Assembly: GCF_900198625.1 (NCBI RefSeq)
Contig: NZ_FZPK01000010.1
Span: forward strand, 1 to 64,000
Length of the DNA stretch: 64,000 bases
Direction: 5' to 3'
Source: Helicobacter rappini
GTDB lineage: Bacteria; Campylobacterota; Campylobacteria; Campylobacterales; Helicobacteraceae
Below, piece by piece: positions 28,326-38,777 of the stretch. The position numbers and the translations under genes were made by a program. Position 1 is the first letter of the stretch. Each line of letters opens with the position of its first letter. The notes beneath the pieces were generated by a model. It was given only the letters and a program-made list of their open reading frames with translations, did no database searches and was not told where the DNA came from.

Positions 28326-30344
28326 ATGAATGAAGCACAACAAAATCAAAACAATATAACCCTTAATGATTCCTTATTTGAGACTTTTATACAAGAATGC
28401 TTACAAGCAAAAATGCAAGATTCACAAAGTAGTAATCCACTCTATCCTTTAATCATACAAACGCGATATGCACTCACGCAAAGCACTCCCCTGTATTCGC
28501 AAAATAAAGCTATTATAAATCGCCTTTTACAAGACATTGATAAGCCTATGAAAGTAGCAATTATCGGGCAGTTTAGTAGCGGAAAAAGCACTTTTTTAAA
28601 CGCACTTTTAGGTAAAGAGATACTGCCTAGCGGCATTACGCCCGTTACGGCAAAAGTGTGTGAGATTACTTATGGTGATGAGGTGGGGCTTGAGATTCAC
28701 TACAAAAACAATGCGGTTGTAAGTAAGCCTATTAGCTATCTAGGTGAGGTCGATGAGATAGAGAATCTAAAGATTTCATATTATAAATTATTCGTGCCAC
28801 TTGAGCTTTTAAAAGTGGTTAGCTTCCTTGATACGCCCGGCTTTAACTCACAGAATGAAAGCGACACAGAAACGACAAATACGATTCTAGAATCTGTTGA
28901 TGGTATCATCTGGCTTACACTCATTGATAATGTCGGCAAAAATAGTGAAAAAGAGATTCTGCAAACCCATGTCAAACGATACGCACACAAAAGCCTTTGT
29001 GTGTTAAATCAAAAAGATAGATTAAAAAGTGAAGAAGAGATTAATACAAGCATAGAGTATGCAAAAAGGGCGTTTGAGGGCTTTTTTGAAGAAGTGATTG
29101 CCATATCGGCAAAACAAGCCCTAGATTCTATAAACTTAGCACAAAAGGATAGTGAGACTTTCTTTAACGCAGGTGTTTTGTCAAGCTATAATACAGAATC
29201 TAATGGTGAAAATGCGACACATAATCTACACTCTAACAATAAAGAAGCACAAGAGCTTTTTAAAGATTCTAATATCGGTGCGGTGCTAGACTTTATCTAC
29301 AATGCTATCCGTCCAAAAGCTATTCAAGCAAAAGATTATAGAATCTTGCGGGATTTACGCACACTTATTGTGAAAGAAAAATGGAAATTGCATAAAATCA
29401 ATCTAGCATATAAAGAGCTTTACTCACTACTTAATGTATTCACGCAAAAGCTACATTTTAATGCCTTGCAAAGCGATTTAGAAAAAAGCTTTCAAAAACT
29501 TTTTGGGAATCTTGAGATACAATTTGATTCCATAGCACAAAAAATCTTTAATAGCTTTGAGCTAAAGCCCTTTGAAATCATGCGTGAGACAAAAAACTTT
29601 ATCGGTATGAAATCTCAAATCACACAAACAAAAGAAGTCAATGTCCTGCCAAAAGAAAGGCTTATGAGTGAGCTATGCAATAATGACAATATGTATGCTA
29701 GAGAGATGAGAAAGCTAGGCTTTATGTTAAGTGAATTTGGGAGTGAGTTTAGCGCCTTTATTGATACACAAAAGATGGGGCTTTGTGATAGTTTGGAGCT
29801 ATGGCGAGAGAGTGCCTTGCAGTCTTTAAGCCTTGCTTATTCTAGTGATATGGCGGTGAGTGATGGGATAATTGAGCGACATTTTAGAATCGAAGTGCTA
29901 GATAGTGAGATAACAAATGATTATAAAGCTACACTTTCACAATGTGTGCAAAACTTACAAAATGAGTTAGCAAATCTAGCACAATTCTTAAATCTAAACT
30001 TTCAAAATACAATTATGCTATGCTTGCAAAAGCTTCATTTTGAGGTAGAAAACGCACTCACAAAACATAAAACAAACCCCGATACCCTGCCACTTTATAA
30101 CCCAACGCTAGAGAATGTGCGAGATTTGATTAATCTAGGCTTACACTATCCAATCTATCAAGAAAAGTTAAGTCTAAACTTCCCTTTATATAAAAAGACA
30201 CTTTGGCAAATCCAACAGAACCTAACAAAAGTCTATGAAGAAAAATACAAAGTCATACAATCATGGATAGACACAAATAAGCAAAAATACGCAATACTAG
30301 AAAAATGCGAACAAGATATAAAAAACTACAATAAAAATTCATAA
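28326..30344 (+). CDS. Dynamin-like GTPase, second copy
   Basis: About 672 residues with P-loop IIGQFSSGKSTFLNALLGKEILPSG near 75, then the switch-I TPVTAK, G3 DTPGFNS and G4-like NQKD, followed by a long helical region. It is more compact than the copy at 15914-18205 and has a short low-complexity insertion around residues 290-310. Dynamin-like proteins of this kind often work as unequal pairs. I chose the second ATG (28326) because ACAAGG stands seven bases ahead of it; the ATG at 28320 is too close to that site. Confidence 0.85.
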   Translation: MNEAQQNQNNITLNDSLFETFIQECLQAKMQDSQSSNPLYPLIIQTRYALTQSTPLYSQNKAIINRLLQDIDKPMKVAIIGQFSSGKSTFLNALLGKEILPSGITPVTAKVCEITYGDEVGLEIHYKNNAVVSKPISYLGEVDEIENLKISYYKLFVPLELLKVVSFLDTPGFNSQNESDTETTNTILESVDGIIWLTLIDNVGKNSEKEILQTHVKRYAHKSLCVLNQKDRLKSEEEINTSIEYAKRAFEGFFEEVIAISAKQALDSINLAQKDSETFFNAGVLSSYNTESNGENATHNLHSNNKEAQELFKDSNIGAVLDFIYNAIRPKAIQAKDYRILRDLRTLIVKEKWKLHKINLAYKELYSLLNVFTQKLHFNALQSDLEKSFQKLFGNLEIQFDSIAQKIFNSFELKPFEIMRETKNFIGMKSQITQTKEVNVLPKERLMSELCNNDNMYAREMRKLGFMLSEFGSEFSAFIDTQKMGLCDSLELWRESALQSLSLAYSSDMAVSDGIIERHFRIEVLDSEITNDYKATLSQCVQNLQNELANLAQFLNLNFQNTIMLCLQKLHFEVENALTKHKTNPDTLPLYNPTLENVRDLINLGLHYPIYQEKLSLNFPLYKKTLWQIQQNLTKVYEEKYKVIQSWIDTNKQKYAILEKCEQDIKNYNKNS

Positions 30345-30716
30345 TAAAACTAACTGAAAATTTTAAAAAATGTATAAGATGGTATAACCCACCTTATTCT
30401 TTAAAGGAAGATAATGTGAAAGAATGTTCTTAACTTAACCCAAAACTATCAAAGGAGAACCTTTTTTTGTAAGAACACATAATCATGTAATATGATTACG
30501 CTTGAAAGTATAACAAAAGAAAACTTAAAAAGAAATTAAAATAAGAATTATTACTATTTTTTATTGAAATTAATATTTGATATTAAATATATGCAATTCT
30601 TAATTGTTCTGCATATTACAAAGAGTTTGTATTGATAGATAGCTGTTTTGAATATTGTAAATGTTGCATGGATATAAAACATTGAATGCAAGATTCATGA
30701 AATCTTAAACAACAAA
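30345..30716. other. AT-rich gap between convergent genes
   Basis: No gene is supported. There is a near-palindromic AAGATGG-TATAA-CCCACCTT at about 30375-30395 that could terminate the GTPase gene, and a purine-rich AAAGGAGAAC followed by seven T at about 30455-30470 that leads into no frame of useful length. Confidence 0.4.
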
Positions 30717-31643
30717 TCACTTACGCGCAAGAAAAAGTGTGAAATTCACCCACTTAAATAGAATCTCAACATGTTTAAATCCACAAGACTTAAGCATAGT
30801 GCAATTTTCACTCACGCTATAAGGCACAAGCACATTTTCTAGGGCTTCACGCTTTTTATAGATTTCTTTATGTGTGTAGCCTTGCTTTGCCTTATAGTTA
30901 TAATAACACTCAATCATTTGACCCTCTAGTCTAGAATCATCGCTAATCACCTTTTCAGCAAACAAAAAGATTCCATTTTCATTCAAACAATTATAAATCT
31001 TTTGTATCATGTCTTTTCGCTGCAAAGGACGCACAAACTGCATAGTATAAAACGCCAAAAAAACATGTGTGGGCTTGAAATCAAATGTAAGAAAATCTGC
31101 TTGAAAAAAGTCAATGTTAAAGCCCATCGCTGCATTCTTTAGCTGTGCCCTTTCAATCATAGCTAGGGCATTATCTATACCATACAAGTGTGCTTTCATC
31201 TTGCATTCTTCTAGGCTTGCTGCAAGTCTTAATAATAGATTACCTGTTGAGCTGCCAAGATCATAAATCACTGGGATTTCACTTGATTTTTGCATAGTTT
31301 GCAAATGTTCTCTTATAAAAAAAATGGCAAGATTCATCACCTCATCATAAAAGGGGATCGATCTCTCTAGCATATCATCAAACACACTTGCTACCATTTC
31401 GTTAAATTCAAACTTTGGCATGGGTTGCGTGGAATCTTGCAAAAAGATTCTATCTTTTTGTGCTATGTTTTCTATGGAATCTAAACCCTTGTGGGTTGTG
31501 TGAGATATTTCGCTACGCTCAATATGACAAGTGCTTGTTTTAGAATCTAGATCCCATGTCCTTTGAGTCTTAGTAGAGATTTCACTATATTTTTTAGAAT
31601 CTTTTTCGTTCATTGCTTGAGATTTGGTGTTTTTAGATTCCAT
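30717..31643 (-). CDS. cmoA: Carboxy-SAM synthase CmoA with a repeat-containing N-terminal extension
   Basis: CmoA makes carboxy-SAM from SAM and prephenate for the 5-oxyacetyl modification of wobble uridine in tRNA. The core starts near residue 70 and shows ERSIPFYDEV, IYDLGSSTGNLLLRLA, LYGIDNALAMIERA, DFFQADFLTF and VFLAFYTMQFV, the usual CmoA pattern. The roughly 70 residues ahead of it are low in complexity and include CHIERSEIS, encoded by a palindromic repeat at about 31502-31530. Relatives begin close to the core. AAAAGGTAAAT supports the long start. No cmoB is adjacent. Confidence 0.87.
   Translation of the reverse strand: MESKNTKSQAMNEKDSKKYSEISTKTQRTWDLDSKTSTCHIERSEISHTTHKGLDSIENIAQKDRIFLQDSTQPMPKFEFNEMVASVFDDMLERSIPFYDEVMNLAIFFIREHLQTMQKSSEIPVIYDLGSSTGNLLLRLAASLEECKMKAHLYGIDNALAMIERAQLKNAAMGFNIDFFQADFLTFDFKPTHVFLAFYTMQFVRPLQRKDMIQKIYNCLNENGIFLFAEKVISDDSRLEGQMIECYYNYKAKQGYTHKEIYKKREALENVLVPYSVSENCTMLKSCGFKHVEILFKWVNFTLFLARK
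31496..31545. repeat. Palindromic repeat unit inside cmoA
   Basis: AGATATTTCGCTACGCTCAA followed by TATGACAAG reads in reverse as the half-element found in the first ORF, in der and at 48.1 kb. It is translated as CHIERSEIS in the N-terminal extension of CmoA. Confidence 0.75.
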
Positions 31644-31754
31644 ATTTACCTTTTATTTTTTAATAATATGCCTATTGAAACATAAAAAAGAGCAACCTAC
31701 ATTCAATAGCACATGCAATTCTTAGCTTTTATACAAAAATGCAATAAAGATTAG

Positions 31755-32540
31755 CTAAACTTGATACATTTTAAGAAATGACAAGCACATAAGCATAGCA
31801 ATACTGCCAAATAAAATCGCATCCATTCTATCAAGGATACCACCATGTCCGGGCAGGATAGAACCAGAATCTTTTAAATCCACCTTTCTTTTTAACGCAC
31901 TCTCAAAAAGATCGCCAATGATAGAGATAACAACGACAATAGCACTTGCAAGTAAAGACAGATAAAAGCCGCCAAAGATTCCAATACCTGCCACAGAGCC
32001 AATCATAATGCTACCTACAAGTCCGCATAAAGCCCCCTCAATAGTCTTTTTTGGAGAAGCCGCACAAAGCTTTGTTTTGCCAAACTGCCTGCCACCATAA
32101 TAGGCAAAAATATCAGCCAAAGCCACAACCGCAATAAGCCATATAAGATAGCCCACACCATAGGCAGCATACAGCACAAAAAGGGCTACAAAAGGCAGCG
32201 TAGGATAGATAAAAGGCAAGGCATACTTTGGATTACTCTCACTTGCAACAATGCTTAATGAAGCAAGACAAAGTCCAAAAAGTGCTACAATGAGTGCCTC
32301 ATGGCTATAATAGATCCCAATCCAAATTAAGATAGCAAGCAATAAACCTAATACATGAAAGCTAATTTGATACAGCCTTGTGCTTTCAAAAAATGCGATA
32401 AGATATAGCACACCCAAAAGCCCCCATGTAAGCGTTATATCATTGATAAAAAACACAATGGCAAGACAGATAATCATCGCAACACCACTCCAAAAACGCT
32501 TGGAATCCTGCATAATAACAGCCTTAAACTTCTTAACCAT
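31755..32540 (-). CDS. cdsA: Phosphatidate cytidylyltransferase
   Basis: CdsA makes CDP-diacylglycerol, the precursor of membrane phospholipids. The protein has about eight membrane helices and the family signature near the C-terminus, [20 protein letters not shown] followed by LDRMD. The 261-residue length is normal. GGAGTG precedes the start at 32540. It is divergent from mnmG, with under 70 bases between the start codons. In many relatives dxr follows cdsA, but here it does not. Confidence 0.93.
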   Translation of the reverse strand: MVKKFKAVIMQDSKRFWSGVAMIICLAIVFFINDITLTWGLLGVLYLIAFFESTRLYQISFHVLGLLLAILIWIGIYYSHEALIVALFGLCLASLSIVASESNPKYALPFIYPTLPFVALFVLYAAYGVGYLIWLIAVVALADIFAYYGGRQFGKTKLCAASPKKTIEGALCGLVGSIMIGSVAGIGIFGGFYLSLLASAIVVVISIIGDLFESALKRKVDLKDSGSILPGHGGILDRMDAILFGSIAMLMCLSFLKMYQV

Positions 32541-32569
32541 AACGACACTCCATATTGATAACTTGGTGT

Positions 32570-32575
32570 TATAAT
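32570..32575 (+). promoter_or_regulatory. -10 box of mnmG
   Basis: TATAAT lies 34 bases ahead of the mnmG start in the short divergent interval shared with cdsA. Confidence 0.5.
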
Positions 32576-32608
32576 TCTACTAGAAAAAACATATATTAGG
32601 ACAAAAAA

Positions 32609-34912
32609 ATGAGAAATAATTACGACATAATTGTAGTTGGCGGCGGACATGCTGGTGTAGAGGCTAGTCATATTTGTGCGAAAATGGGCTTACAAACTCT
32701 ACTCATTACTCATTTAATCGATAATATCGCCCTTGCAAGTTGCAATCCAGCAGTAGGCGGCTTAGGCAAAGGACATCTCACAAAAGAGGTAGATAGCCTT
32801 GGGGGGCTTATGGGGGCAATCACTGATATTAGCGGACTTCAATACAGAATCTTAAATGCCTCAAAAGGTCCAGCAGTGCGTGGCACAAGAGCGCAAATTG
32901 ATATGGATTTATATCGCAAACATGCAAGAGATATTTTGCTGAATACAAAAAATTTACATGTGATACAAGGCAATGTCATAGAGATTCTATCTCAAACGAA
33001 AGAAGAGAAGACAGAAGCCATAGGTGTGAAACTTAGCATACAAAAAGAGTTTTTTGCTAAAAAAATAATCATTACAGCAGGCACTTTTCTTAAAGGCTTA
33101 ATCCATATCGGTGAAAATAAAAGTGAAAATGGTCGTGCTGGTGAGATAAGTAGCAATGAATTAAGCGAGAGTTTAAAACAGCTAGGTATTCCACTCTCGA
33201 GGTTAAAAACAGGGACTTGCCCCCGCATACTTGGGTCTAGTATCAATCATACAACACTTGAAAAACATTATGGAGACGCACATTATGATGAGTTGCATAA
33301 TCTTAGCGATTTACACACAGCAAGTCTTTTAACCGATGAGTATCAAAACACAAATAAACATATAGAATCTAATCAAAAAATAGCACAAGATAGCACACAA
33401 ACAAAACAAGATTCACTTTTTAGAAACGCATTAGAGCATACAAGCTTACAAGAATGGAGTAAGTTTCAACATTTCGTGCAGAAAAATCTTAGCTTTCAGG
33501 CAAATGAAGATTCTAATGCAATATTACAACAAGAATTTACACAAGATTCACAAAATAGCAATAAGACAGATAGCTTTGAGTTTAAACAGCTTTTTATCAC
33601 AAGCCATACTGAAGCACCATATTTTAGCCTTTTAACACATGATTATTTGCTTTATAATCGTGAGAATATCATCTCAAAATATCTTAAAAGGCGTATGAAA
33701 CATGGCTATTTCCGCCCAAAAGAGCTGCCCTGCTTTGTTACATATACAAATGAGAAAACACATAAGATTATAGAAGAGAATTTCTATCGCGCCCCACTTT
33801 TTACAGGGCAGATACAAGGCGTTGGACCGCGTTATTGCCCTAGCATTGAAGATAAGATTAATCGCTTTAGAGATAAGTTGCGTCATCAGCTTTTCTTAGA
33901 GCCACAGACTTATAGTGCTGGGGAATACTATGTAAATGGACTTTCAACGAGTTTGCCCTATGAAGTGCAAGAGCAGGTTATCCACTCTATTGAAGGCTTA
34001 GAAAATGCCATTATTACTCGTTATGGCTATGCTATTGAGTATGATTATAGTCAGCCTACAAACCTTTTTCACACTTTAGAATCTAGGATTGTAAAAAGCC
34101 TATATCTAGCAGGACAGATTAATGGCACAACAGGCTATGAAGAAGCCGCAGCACAAGGGATTCTAGCAGGGATCAATGCGGCATTAAGCATTCTTTATAC
34201 ACAAGGAAAAAGCAAGAGAGCATCTTTAGTGCTTTCAAGGGAAGAAAGCTATATTGGCGTTATGATTGATGATTTAGTTACAAAAGGGACAAATGAGCCT
34301 TACCGAGTTTTTACAAGCAGGGCAGAGTATAGATTACTCTTGCGTGAAGATAATGCGTGTTTTCGTATGCTGCCTTATTCGCGTGAGCTAGGCTTGCTTG
34401 ATGAAGAGATATTAAATCAGCTTGAAGTCGATTTAGAAAATATAGAAAAGCATTTACCAATACTTAGTGAATCTTATACGCCAAATAAGCAGAATCTTGA
34501 GCGATTAACCCGCATAGGTGAAGAAGGATTCCAAAATAAATGCCACTTTGGTTTAATACTCGGTAGAGACAGCATGAAACCTACAAAAATGCGTAAGCTA
34601 GACCCGCGATTTAGTGGCTTATCCGCTAGGGCGTTAAAGCAACTGCAAATCCATGCGAAATATCAAAACTATATTGAAAAGCAAAGCGAGCAAATAAAGC
34701 GAAGTGAAAAGAATCTTCATATAGAGATTCCGCTAGATTTTAGCTTTGAGGGGATTTCAGGCTTAAGCCTTGAAGTGATAGAGAAACTAACTCTAGCAAA
34801 GCCAAAGACACTCAAAGAAGCAAAGCTAATCAGCGGTATCACACCCGCAAGCCTTGAAGTGCTAGAACTCCATATTGCTTTGTATCATAAAAAGCAAAGA
34901 GAAAGGCAATAG
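32609..34912 (+). CDS. mnmG: tRNA uridine-5-carboxymethylaminomethyl modification enzyme MnmG with an inserted segment
   Basis: MnmG, with MnmE, builds cmnm5U at the wobble position of certain tRNAs and binds FAD through [12 protein letters not shown]. Other signatures are [37 protein letters not shown] and [14 protein letters not shown]. Most relatives are about 620-630 residues, while this one has 767. Much of the excess is a Gln/Asn/Ser/Asp-rich block at about residues 235-325, between two conserved core segments. The insertion resembles the low-complexity blocks in Der and PldA. The enzyme should still work, since all core motifs are intact. Confidence 0.93.
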   Translation: MRNNYDIIVVGGGHAGVEASHICAKMGLQTLLITHLIDNIALASCNPAVGGLGKGHLTKEVDSLGGLMGAITDISGLQYRILNASKGPAVRGTRAQIDMDLYRKHARDILLNTKNLHVIQGNVIEILSQTKEEKTEAIGVKLSIQKEFFAKKIIITAGTFLKGLIHIGENKSENGRAGEISSNELSESLKQLGIPLSRLKTGTCPRILGSSINHTTLEKHYGDAHYDELHNLSDLHTASLLTDEYQNTNKHIESNQKIAQDSTQTKQDSLFRNALEHTSLQEWSKFQHFVQKNLSFQANEDSNAILQQEFTQDSQNSNKTDSFEFKQLFITSHTEAPYFSLLTHDYLLYNRENIISKYLKRRMKHGYFRPKELPCFVTYTNEKTHKIIEENFYRAPLFTGQIQGVGPRYCPSIEDKINRFRDKLRHQLFLEPQTYSAGEYYVNGLSTSLPYEVQEQVIHSIEGLENAIITRYGYAIEYDYSQPTNLFHTLESRIVKSLYLAGQINGTTGYEEAAAQGILAGINAALSILYTQGKSKRASLVLSREESYIGVMIDDLVTKGTNEPYRVFTSRAEYRLLLREDNACFRMLPYSRELGLLDEEILNQLEVDLENIEKHLPILSESYTPNKQNLERLTRIGEEGFQNKCHFGLILGRDSMKPTKMRKLDPRFSGLSARALKQLQIHAKYQNYIEKQSEQIKRSEKNLHIEIPLDFSFEGISGLSLEVIEKLTLAKPKTLKEAKLISGITPASLEVLELHIALYHKKQRERQ

Positions 34913-35039
34913 AGAAGTTTTTAGTGTCTATTGTTTAAGATTCTATTAAATACTCAGTCATAGAATCATATCCTTTTGCAAAAATATCAATGAATTCGAT
35001 TTTATGTTTAATCTTTATTTACTTCACTATAAAATACGC

Positions 35040-35066
35040 TTGACTTGTTTTTTTTTTTTGTAAAAT
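35040..35066 (+). promoter_or_regulatory. Promoter with a 12-T tract between -35 and -10
   Basis: TTGACT (35040-35045) and TAAAAT (35061-35066) enclose TG, 12 T (35048-35059) and G, a 15-base spacer. Changes in tract length would change promoter geometry and therefore expression of the lipoprotein gene at 35123. The same plan occurs at 44471-44501. Confidence 0.55.
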
Positions 35067-35122
35067 GCGTTCCGCAAGATTTATGTATAGAATCTTGAAT
35101 TTTTATATTACAAGGATAGAGC

Positions 35123-35626
35123 ATGATAACATGTAATAAAGTGATAAAAATCGGTATGCAGGTAGCATGTAGCGTAGGCATTTGTGTGAGTTTAACGGGC
35201 TGTTTTGGTAGCAAACCAGAACCGGCATTACCAGACTTTAAGCCGAAAGCTCTTGATGATAAAGCAAGGGGCATTACAATCGCTTCAAGCAAACCATATA
35301 ACTGCAAGGTTGTCGGTGAAACAGAAGGGCATGATGAGGTTGAAGGAAAGGTTGCAAATGTTACTAAAGCAAAGATAAGACTAGGTGCTATTAATGACTT
35401 AAAAAATGAATCTGTGCATGCAATTAAAGAAGGACAAAAAGTGATGATTGCAATCGCAAAAGAAGAAATGATGTGTAAGCAGTATCCAGTGGATAAAAAA
35501 GGGCGAGTTCAATGGAATGTGGCAGCAAAAGAAGTAGAATGCACAAATGTAGATCCAATACCACAAAATATGAAAATTGTTTCATTTAAAGTATATGGCG
35601 ATCTTTATGATTGTGGTGCAAAATAA
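35123..35626 (+). CDS. Lipoprotein of unknown function, possibly DUF4156-like
   Basis: A 167-residue protein with a signal sequence ending in the lipobox LTGC (Cys27), so it is a likely membrane lipoprotein. The mature part has CKVVGETEG and RLGAINDLKNESVHAI, which recall DUF4156 proteins, and further Cys residues (MCKQY, ECTN, YDCG) that may form disulfides. AAGGATAGAGC precedes the start. It stands alone behind a promoter carrying a T tract, so its level may vary between cells. Confidence 0.7.
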   Translation: MITCNKVIKIGMQVACSVGICVSLTGCFGSKPEPALPDFKPKALDDKARGITIASSKPYNCKVVGETEGHDEVEGKVANVTKAKIRLGAINDLKNESVHAIKEGQKVMIAIAKEEMMCKQYPVDKKGRVQWNVAAKEVECTNVDPIPQNMKIVSFKVYGDLYDCGAK

Positions 35627-35865
35627 GCATTCATGCAAAACATTTAGTGTAGCCATCTTGTGCTAGAATCTCAACTTAACAAAATTTAGTGCAAACATAG
35701 CAGTAAATAATCTCCATATGTAGTTTATACACTAAGCTACATATCAACTATATGCAATCCCATAAATGCAACAATCACACATTAGTTTTACCCTATGTTT
35801 TCTATGAATCTTTTATAGCATGTTTATATAAAGCTGTTGCATAGAATCAAACATAAAACCAAACC
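35627..35865. other. Gap between convergent lipoprotein and receptor genes
   Basis: AT-rich with no supported gene; no clear U-tailed hairpin was seen. Confidence 0.35.
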
Positions 35866-38583
35866 TTAAAACCTATATCCCCCTTGTATATAAAATTGTC
35901 GTCCTACTTCATAAACAGGCACGGCGGTAGTCCCAGCGGTAGCGGAGAAACTAGCACTTGCGATAGCAATATTTTTAGAATCTAGCACATTTAAAATATC
36001 GAGATTCACATAGGCTATATTGCCTTTTCCCATGTTAAATTCCACACCTAAACGCATATCCCAAGTAAATGCTCCCGGTATCATAAAGGCTTTAAAGGTA
36101 TCTACTTTTGTTAAAACCCCATCGATTACAAAGCTATCTTTATTCTCTTCTTTAGTAACACTTGCCATTGTATTATATCCCGCACGATAGCGGAAGAAAT
36201 TGTTCCATAAAAATTTATAGCGTGAGAAAGCATAAGTATGTGTAAGATTCAGTCGCAAAGTATAAGGACGCACAAAGTTTTCTGCAGGTCTATCAGCATA
36301 ACGCATAAGCACTCCATCATAGCTTATCCATTGATTTGCTAATTCCCCATTGGTTAAAATGTCTGTATAATCAGCATAATTACGATAGACTCCAGTCCAG
36401 TCAAACGCAAATAGATAATAATGCTTGATACCAAATGTATCAATCGCTTTATTATTTTGCAAACTAATGCTTACAACATCAGTATCACTTTTTCCATCAT
36501 TTGTATAGACATAACGCAAATCTTTATTGACATTACTACTACAATTGCGTGTGCTTATATTTCCACTTGAATCTTTACAAGCCCTTCTTATCTCATCTCG
36601 TCCAAATCTATGGATATATTTCGCACTCAAATTAAACATATAGATTTGCTGTGAGATTCCAGCCATAATCTCATCAGCATAAGGGACTTTTATCTGTGAA
36701 AAGTTTGTATCATTTTTATTTTGTGTTGCGCTTGCATTTTCCCATGATTGCAAGTGGTCTTTACGCTCAAGGGTATATTCTAAGCTTGATCGTCCATCCA
36801 TTAGGACATAGGTAAAAAGATTTCTGCCATAATAGCGATTTGCTCCAAAGTTAATCGTTGTTGCAAAATCTTTCAGTTCGTGATTCCATGGGGCGATATA
36901 AGCTACACTAAGCCGTGGGGCTATCGGGGCTTTATTCATATAGGTATCATAATCAAGCCTTATACCAAAACGCACAAGCAAATCACCATAAGATTTAAAA
37001 TCAAACTTCATAGAATCTTCCACAAACATTGCCGTATTGACATTGGATAGATTAATATTTCCAGCTTTATAGAGTGTAGCCTTATACATGTATTGTCCGT
37101 TATTGTCATTCCATGTTGGTCGTTGATTTGTTGGAATCTTACTTGTATCTACAATGCCATTAGAACACCAAAAAGTTTCATTACATATTTCATTTGGTTT
37201 TAGAGGTCTTGTAAAAGCAGAACCGCTAAATAGCGTATCTTCTGCTCTCTCATACAATGCATAAGTATAGCCTAAATCCATACCGACATTAAAGACATTC
37301 TCCCAAAAGCTTAGACTAAGCGGCTCAAACTGCTGTGTAACCCTTAAGTCAAGCTTTGTCTGCGAAGTCTCGACATTACCATAACTGCCCTCTGACTGAT
37401 TGCCATTTGGATTCCAATTTTTATCACTGCTATATCTCCAGCCTCTCATGTGCTGCTCACTGCCACTGCGAGAGTTTTCCATATAGTTAAAGCTACTTTG
37501 TGCGTTTAATATGCCTAATTCATTTTGATAAGTTGTCTTTACTCCTAGCTGATGTCCGCCACTTTGCAAGTAAAAATCAGAATCTCTCGTATTCACAATA
37601 AAATATTCATTATATTGTGGTGCATATGCATAGCTACTCTCTATTTGTATATTTTCTCCAATGTCATAATAGCCTTTTATAAAAAAGTTATAACTTTGTC
37701 GCTTTTGCGTTTTCATCGCGCTATCTGTGGTCGTGCCATTTTGACTTGATGTATAAGCATTCAATGGGATAAAACTTTGCATAGTGGTAAAACTTGCAAT
37801 CACTCCAGCATTATCGTTAAACTTAGATTCTATACTTGAGCGGATTGCATGTTTTATGAAATTAGGCTGCGCGCTTGCTGAAGTTGAGTTAAGAAAATTT
37901 TCATAACTTTGTGAGTTACTCTCATAGATATGATAATTTGTCAGTGAAAATTTATCATTAGCGGCATTTCCCTGTGAGATTTGATAGCTAATATTTGCGC
38001 CAAATTTCTTTATAGGTCTTTTTGTATTTGCCTCCACAACACCGCCCGTGAAGCCACCATAAGCAGCCGAGATATTAGAATCTTGCACTTGAATAGATTC
38101 TAAAAGGCTTGTATCAATGTTTAATCCTTGACTTCTACCCGGAAGAGCATTGGCTGCGACTGGATTGCTACCTTGTGAGCCTGCAGGATCTAAGTCGTTA
38201 TTCATATTAAAGCCATCTAGCTGAAAGTTATTTTGATAGAAAAGCCCACCGCTAATGCTGATATTTGCCGGGTCAATCTCACCGGGTGTGGTAGATTTTA
38301 GCTGTGCGTTATCAAATTGCACATTAGGCAGTATCTTTAATATCGAGGTTATATCACCATTGCCACTAGGATTAGAATCCAGAACACTTTTATTAAGCCT
38401 TGATCCACTCTGATAGGTTTTTAACTTAGTATTCGTTGTAACAACGGCATTGAGCCTATGTGTAACTTCTTTTGTGCCTTGTGAAGTTTGATCTTGTGAA
38501 AGTGTATTTTTACTCTCTTCTGCGTGTGTGAGATACACCATAGCTAAAACTATTATATAACACTTATTTATAGAATCTTTCAT
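35866..38583 (-). CDS. TonB-dependent outer membrane receptor
   Basis: A full-length receptor of 905 residues with a signal peptide (about 1-21), a plug domain (VVTTNTKLKTYQSG, the NISISGGLFYQNNFQLDGFN segment, SAAYGGFTGGVVEANTKRP) and a long beta-barrel ending in GGYRF, with terminal Phe. There is no classic TonB-box signature I could single out. The plug is more like the oar/carboxypeptidase-linked type than a siderophore receptor, and the ligand is unknown. AAAGGGATTG precedes the start. An 11-base inverted repeat lies 57 bases upstream and could be an operator. Confidence 0.87.
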   Translation of the reverse strand: MKDSINKCYIIVLAMVYLTHAEESKNTLSQDQTSQGTKEVTHRLNAVVTTNTKLKTYQSGSRLNKSVLDSNPSGNGDITSILKILPNVQFDNAQLKSTTPGEIDPANISISGGLFYQNNFQLDGFNMNNDLDPAGSQGSNPVAANALPGRSQGLNIDTSLLESIQVQDSNISAAYGGFTGGVVEANTKRPIKKFGANISYQISQGNAANDKFSLTNYHIYESNSQSYENFLNSTSASAQPNFIKHAIRSSIESKFNDNAGVIASFTTMQSFIPLNAYTSSQNGTTTDSAMKTQKRQSYNFFIKGYYDIGENIQIESSYAYAPQYNEYFIVNTRDSDFYLQSGGHQLGVKTTYQNELGILNAQSSFNYMENSRSGSEQHMRGWRYSSDKNWNPNGNQSEGSYGNVETSQTKLDLRVTQQFEPLSLSFWENVFNVGMDLGYTYALYERAEDTLFSGSAFTRPLKPNEICNETFWCSNGIVDTSKIPTNQRPTWNDNNGQYMYKATLYKAGNINLSNVNTAMFVEDSMKFDFKSYGDLLVRFGIRLDYDTYMNKAPIAPRLSVAYIAPWNHELKDFATTINFGANRYYGRNLFTYVLMDGRSSLEYTLERKDHLQSWENASATQNKNDTNFSQIKVPYADEIMAGISQQIYMFNLSAKYIHRFGRDEIRRACKDSSGNISTRNCSSNVNKDLRYVYTNDGKSDTDVVSISLQNNKAIDTFGIKHYYLFAFDWTGVYRNYADYTDILTNGELANQWISYDGVLMRYADRPAENFVRPYTLRLNLTHTYAFSRYKFLWNNFFRYRAGYNTMASVTKEENKDSFVIDGVLTKVDTFKAFMIPGAFTWDMRLGVEFNMGKGNIAYVNLDILNVLDSKNIAIASASFSATAGTTAVPVYEVGRQFYIQGGYRF

Positions 38584-38640
38584 AACAATCCCTTTATTTT
38601 TAATTCAAAAAAGGAATTATTCCTATTATTATATTAATAT

Positions 38641-38678
38641 ATACTTAAAATTATACAAATTGTTATTATTTTAAGTAT
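38641..38678. promoter_or_regulatory. Inverted repeat between divergent genes
   Basis: ATACTTAAAAT (38641-38651) and ATTTTAAGTAT (38668-38678) form a perfect 11-base inverted repeat around 16 bases, between the receptor gene and the gene at 38778. The surrounding sequence (TTGTTATTATT) has the AT-rich look of Helicobacter Fur sites, but no exact Fur box is claimed. Confidence 0.45.
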
Positions 38679-38777
38679 TATAAGACAACTGCAAATGATT
38701 TAAACTTCCCTATAATATAACCACAGAATCTCTAAACTTTTTGCTATAATGAAAGTAATTCATTTTGAAAGAAAATC

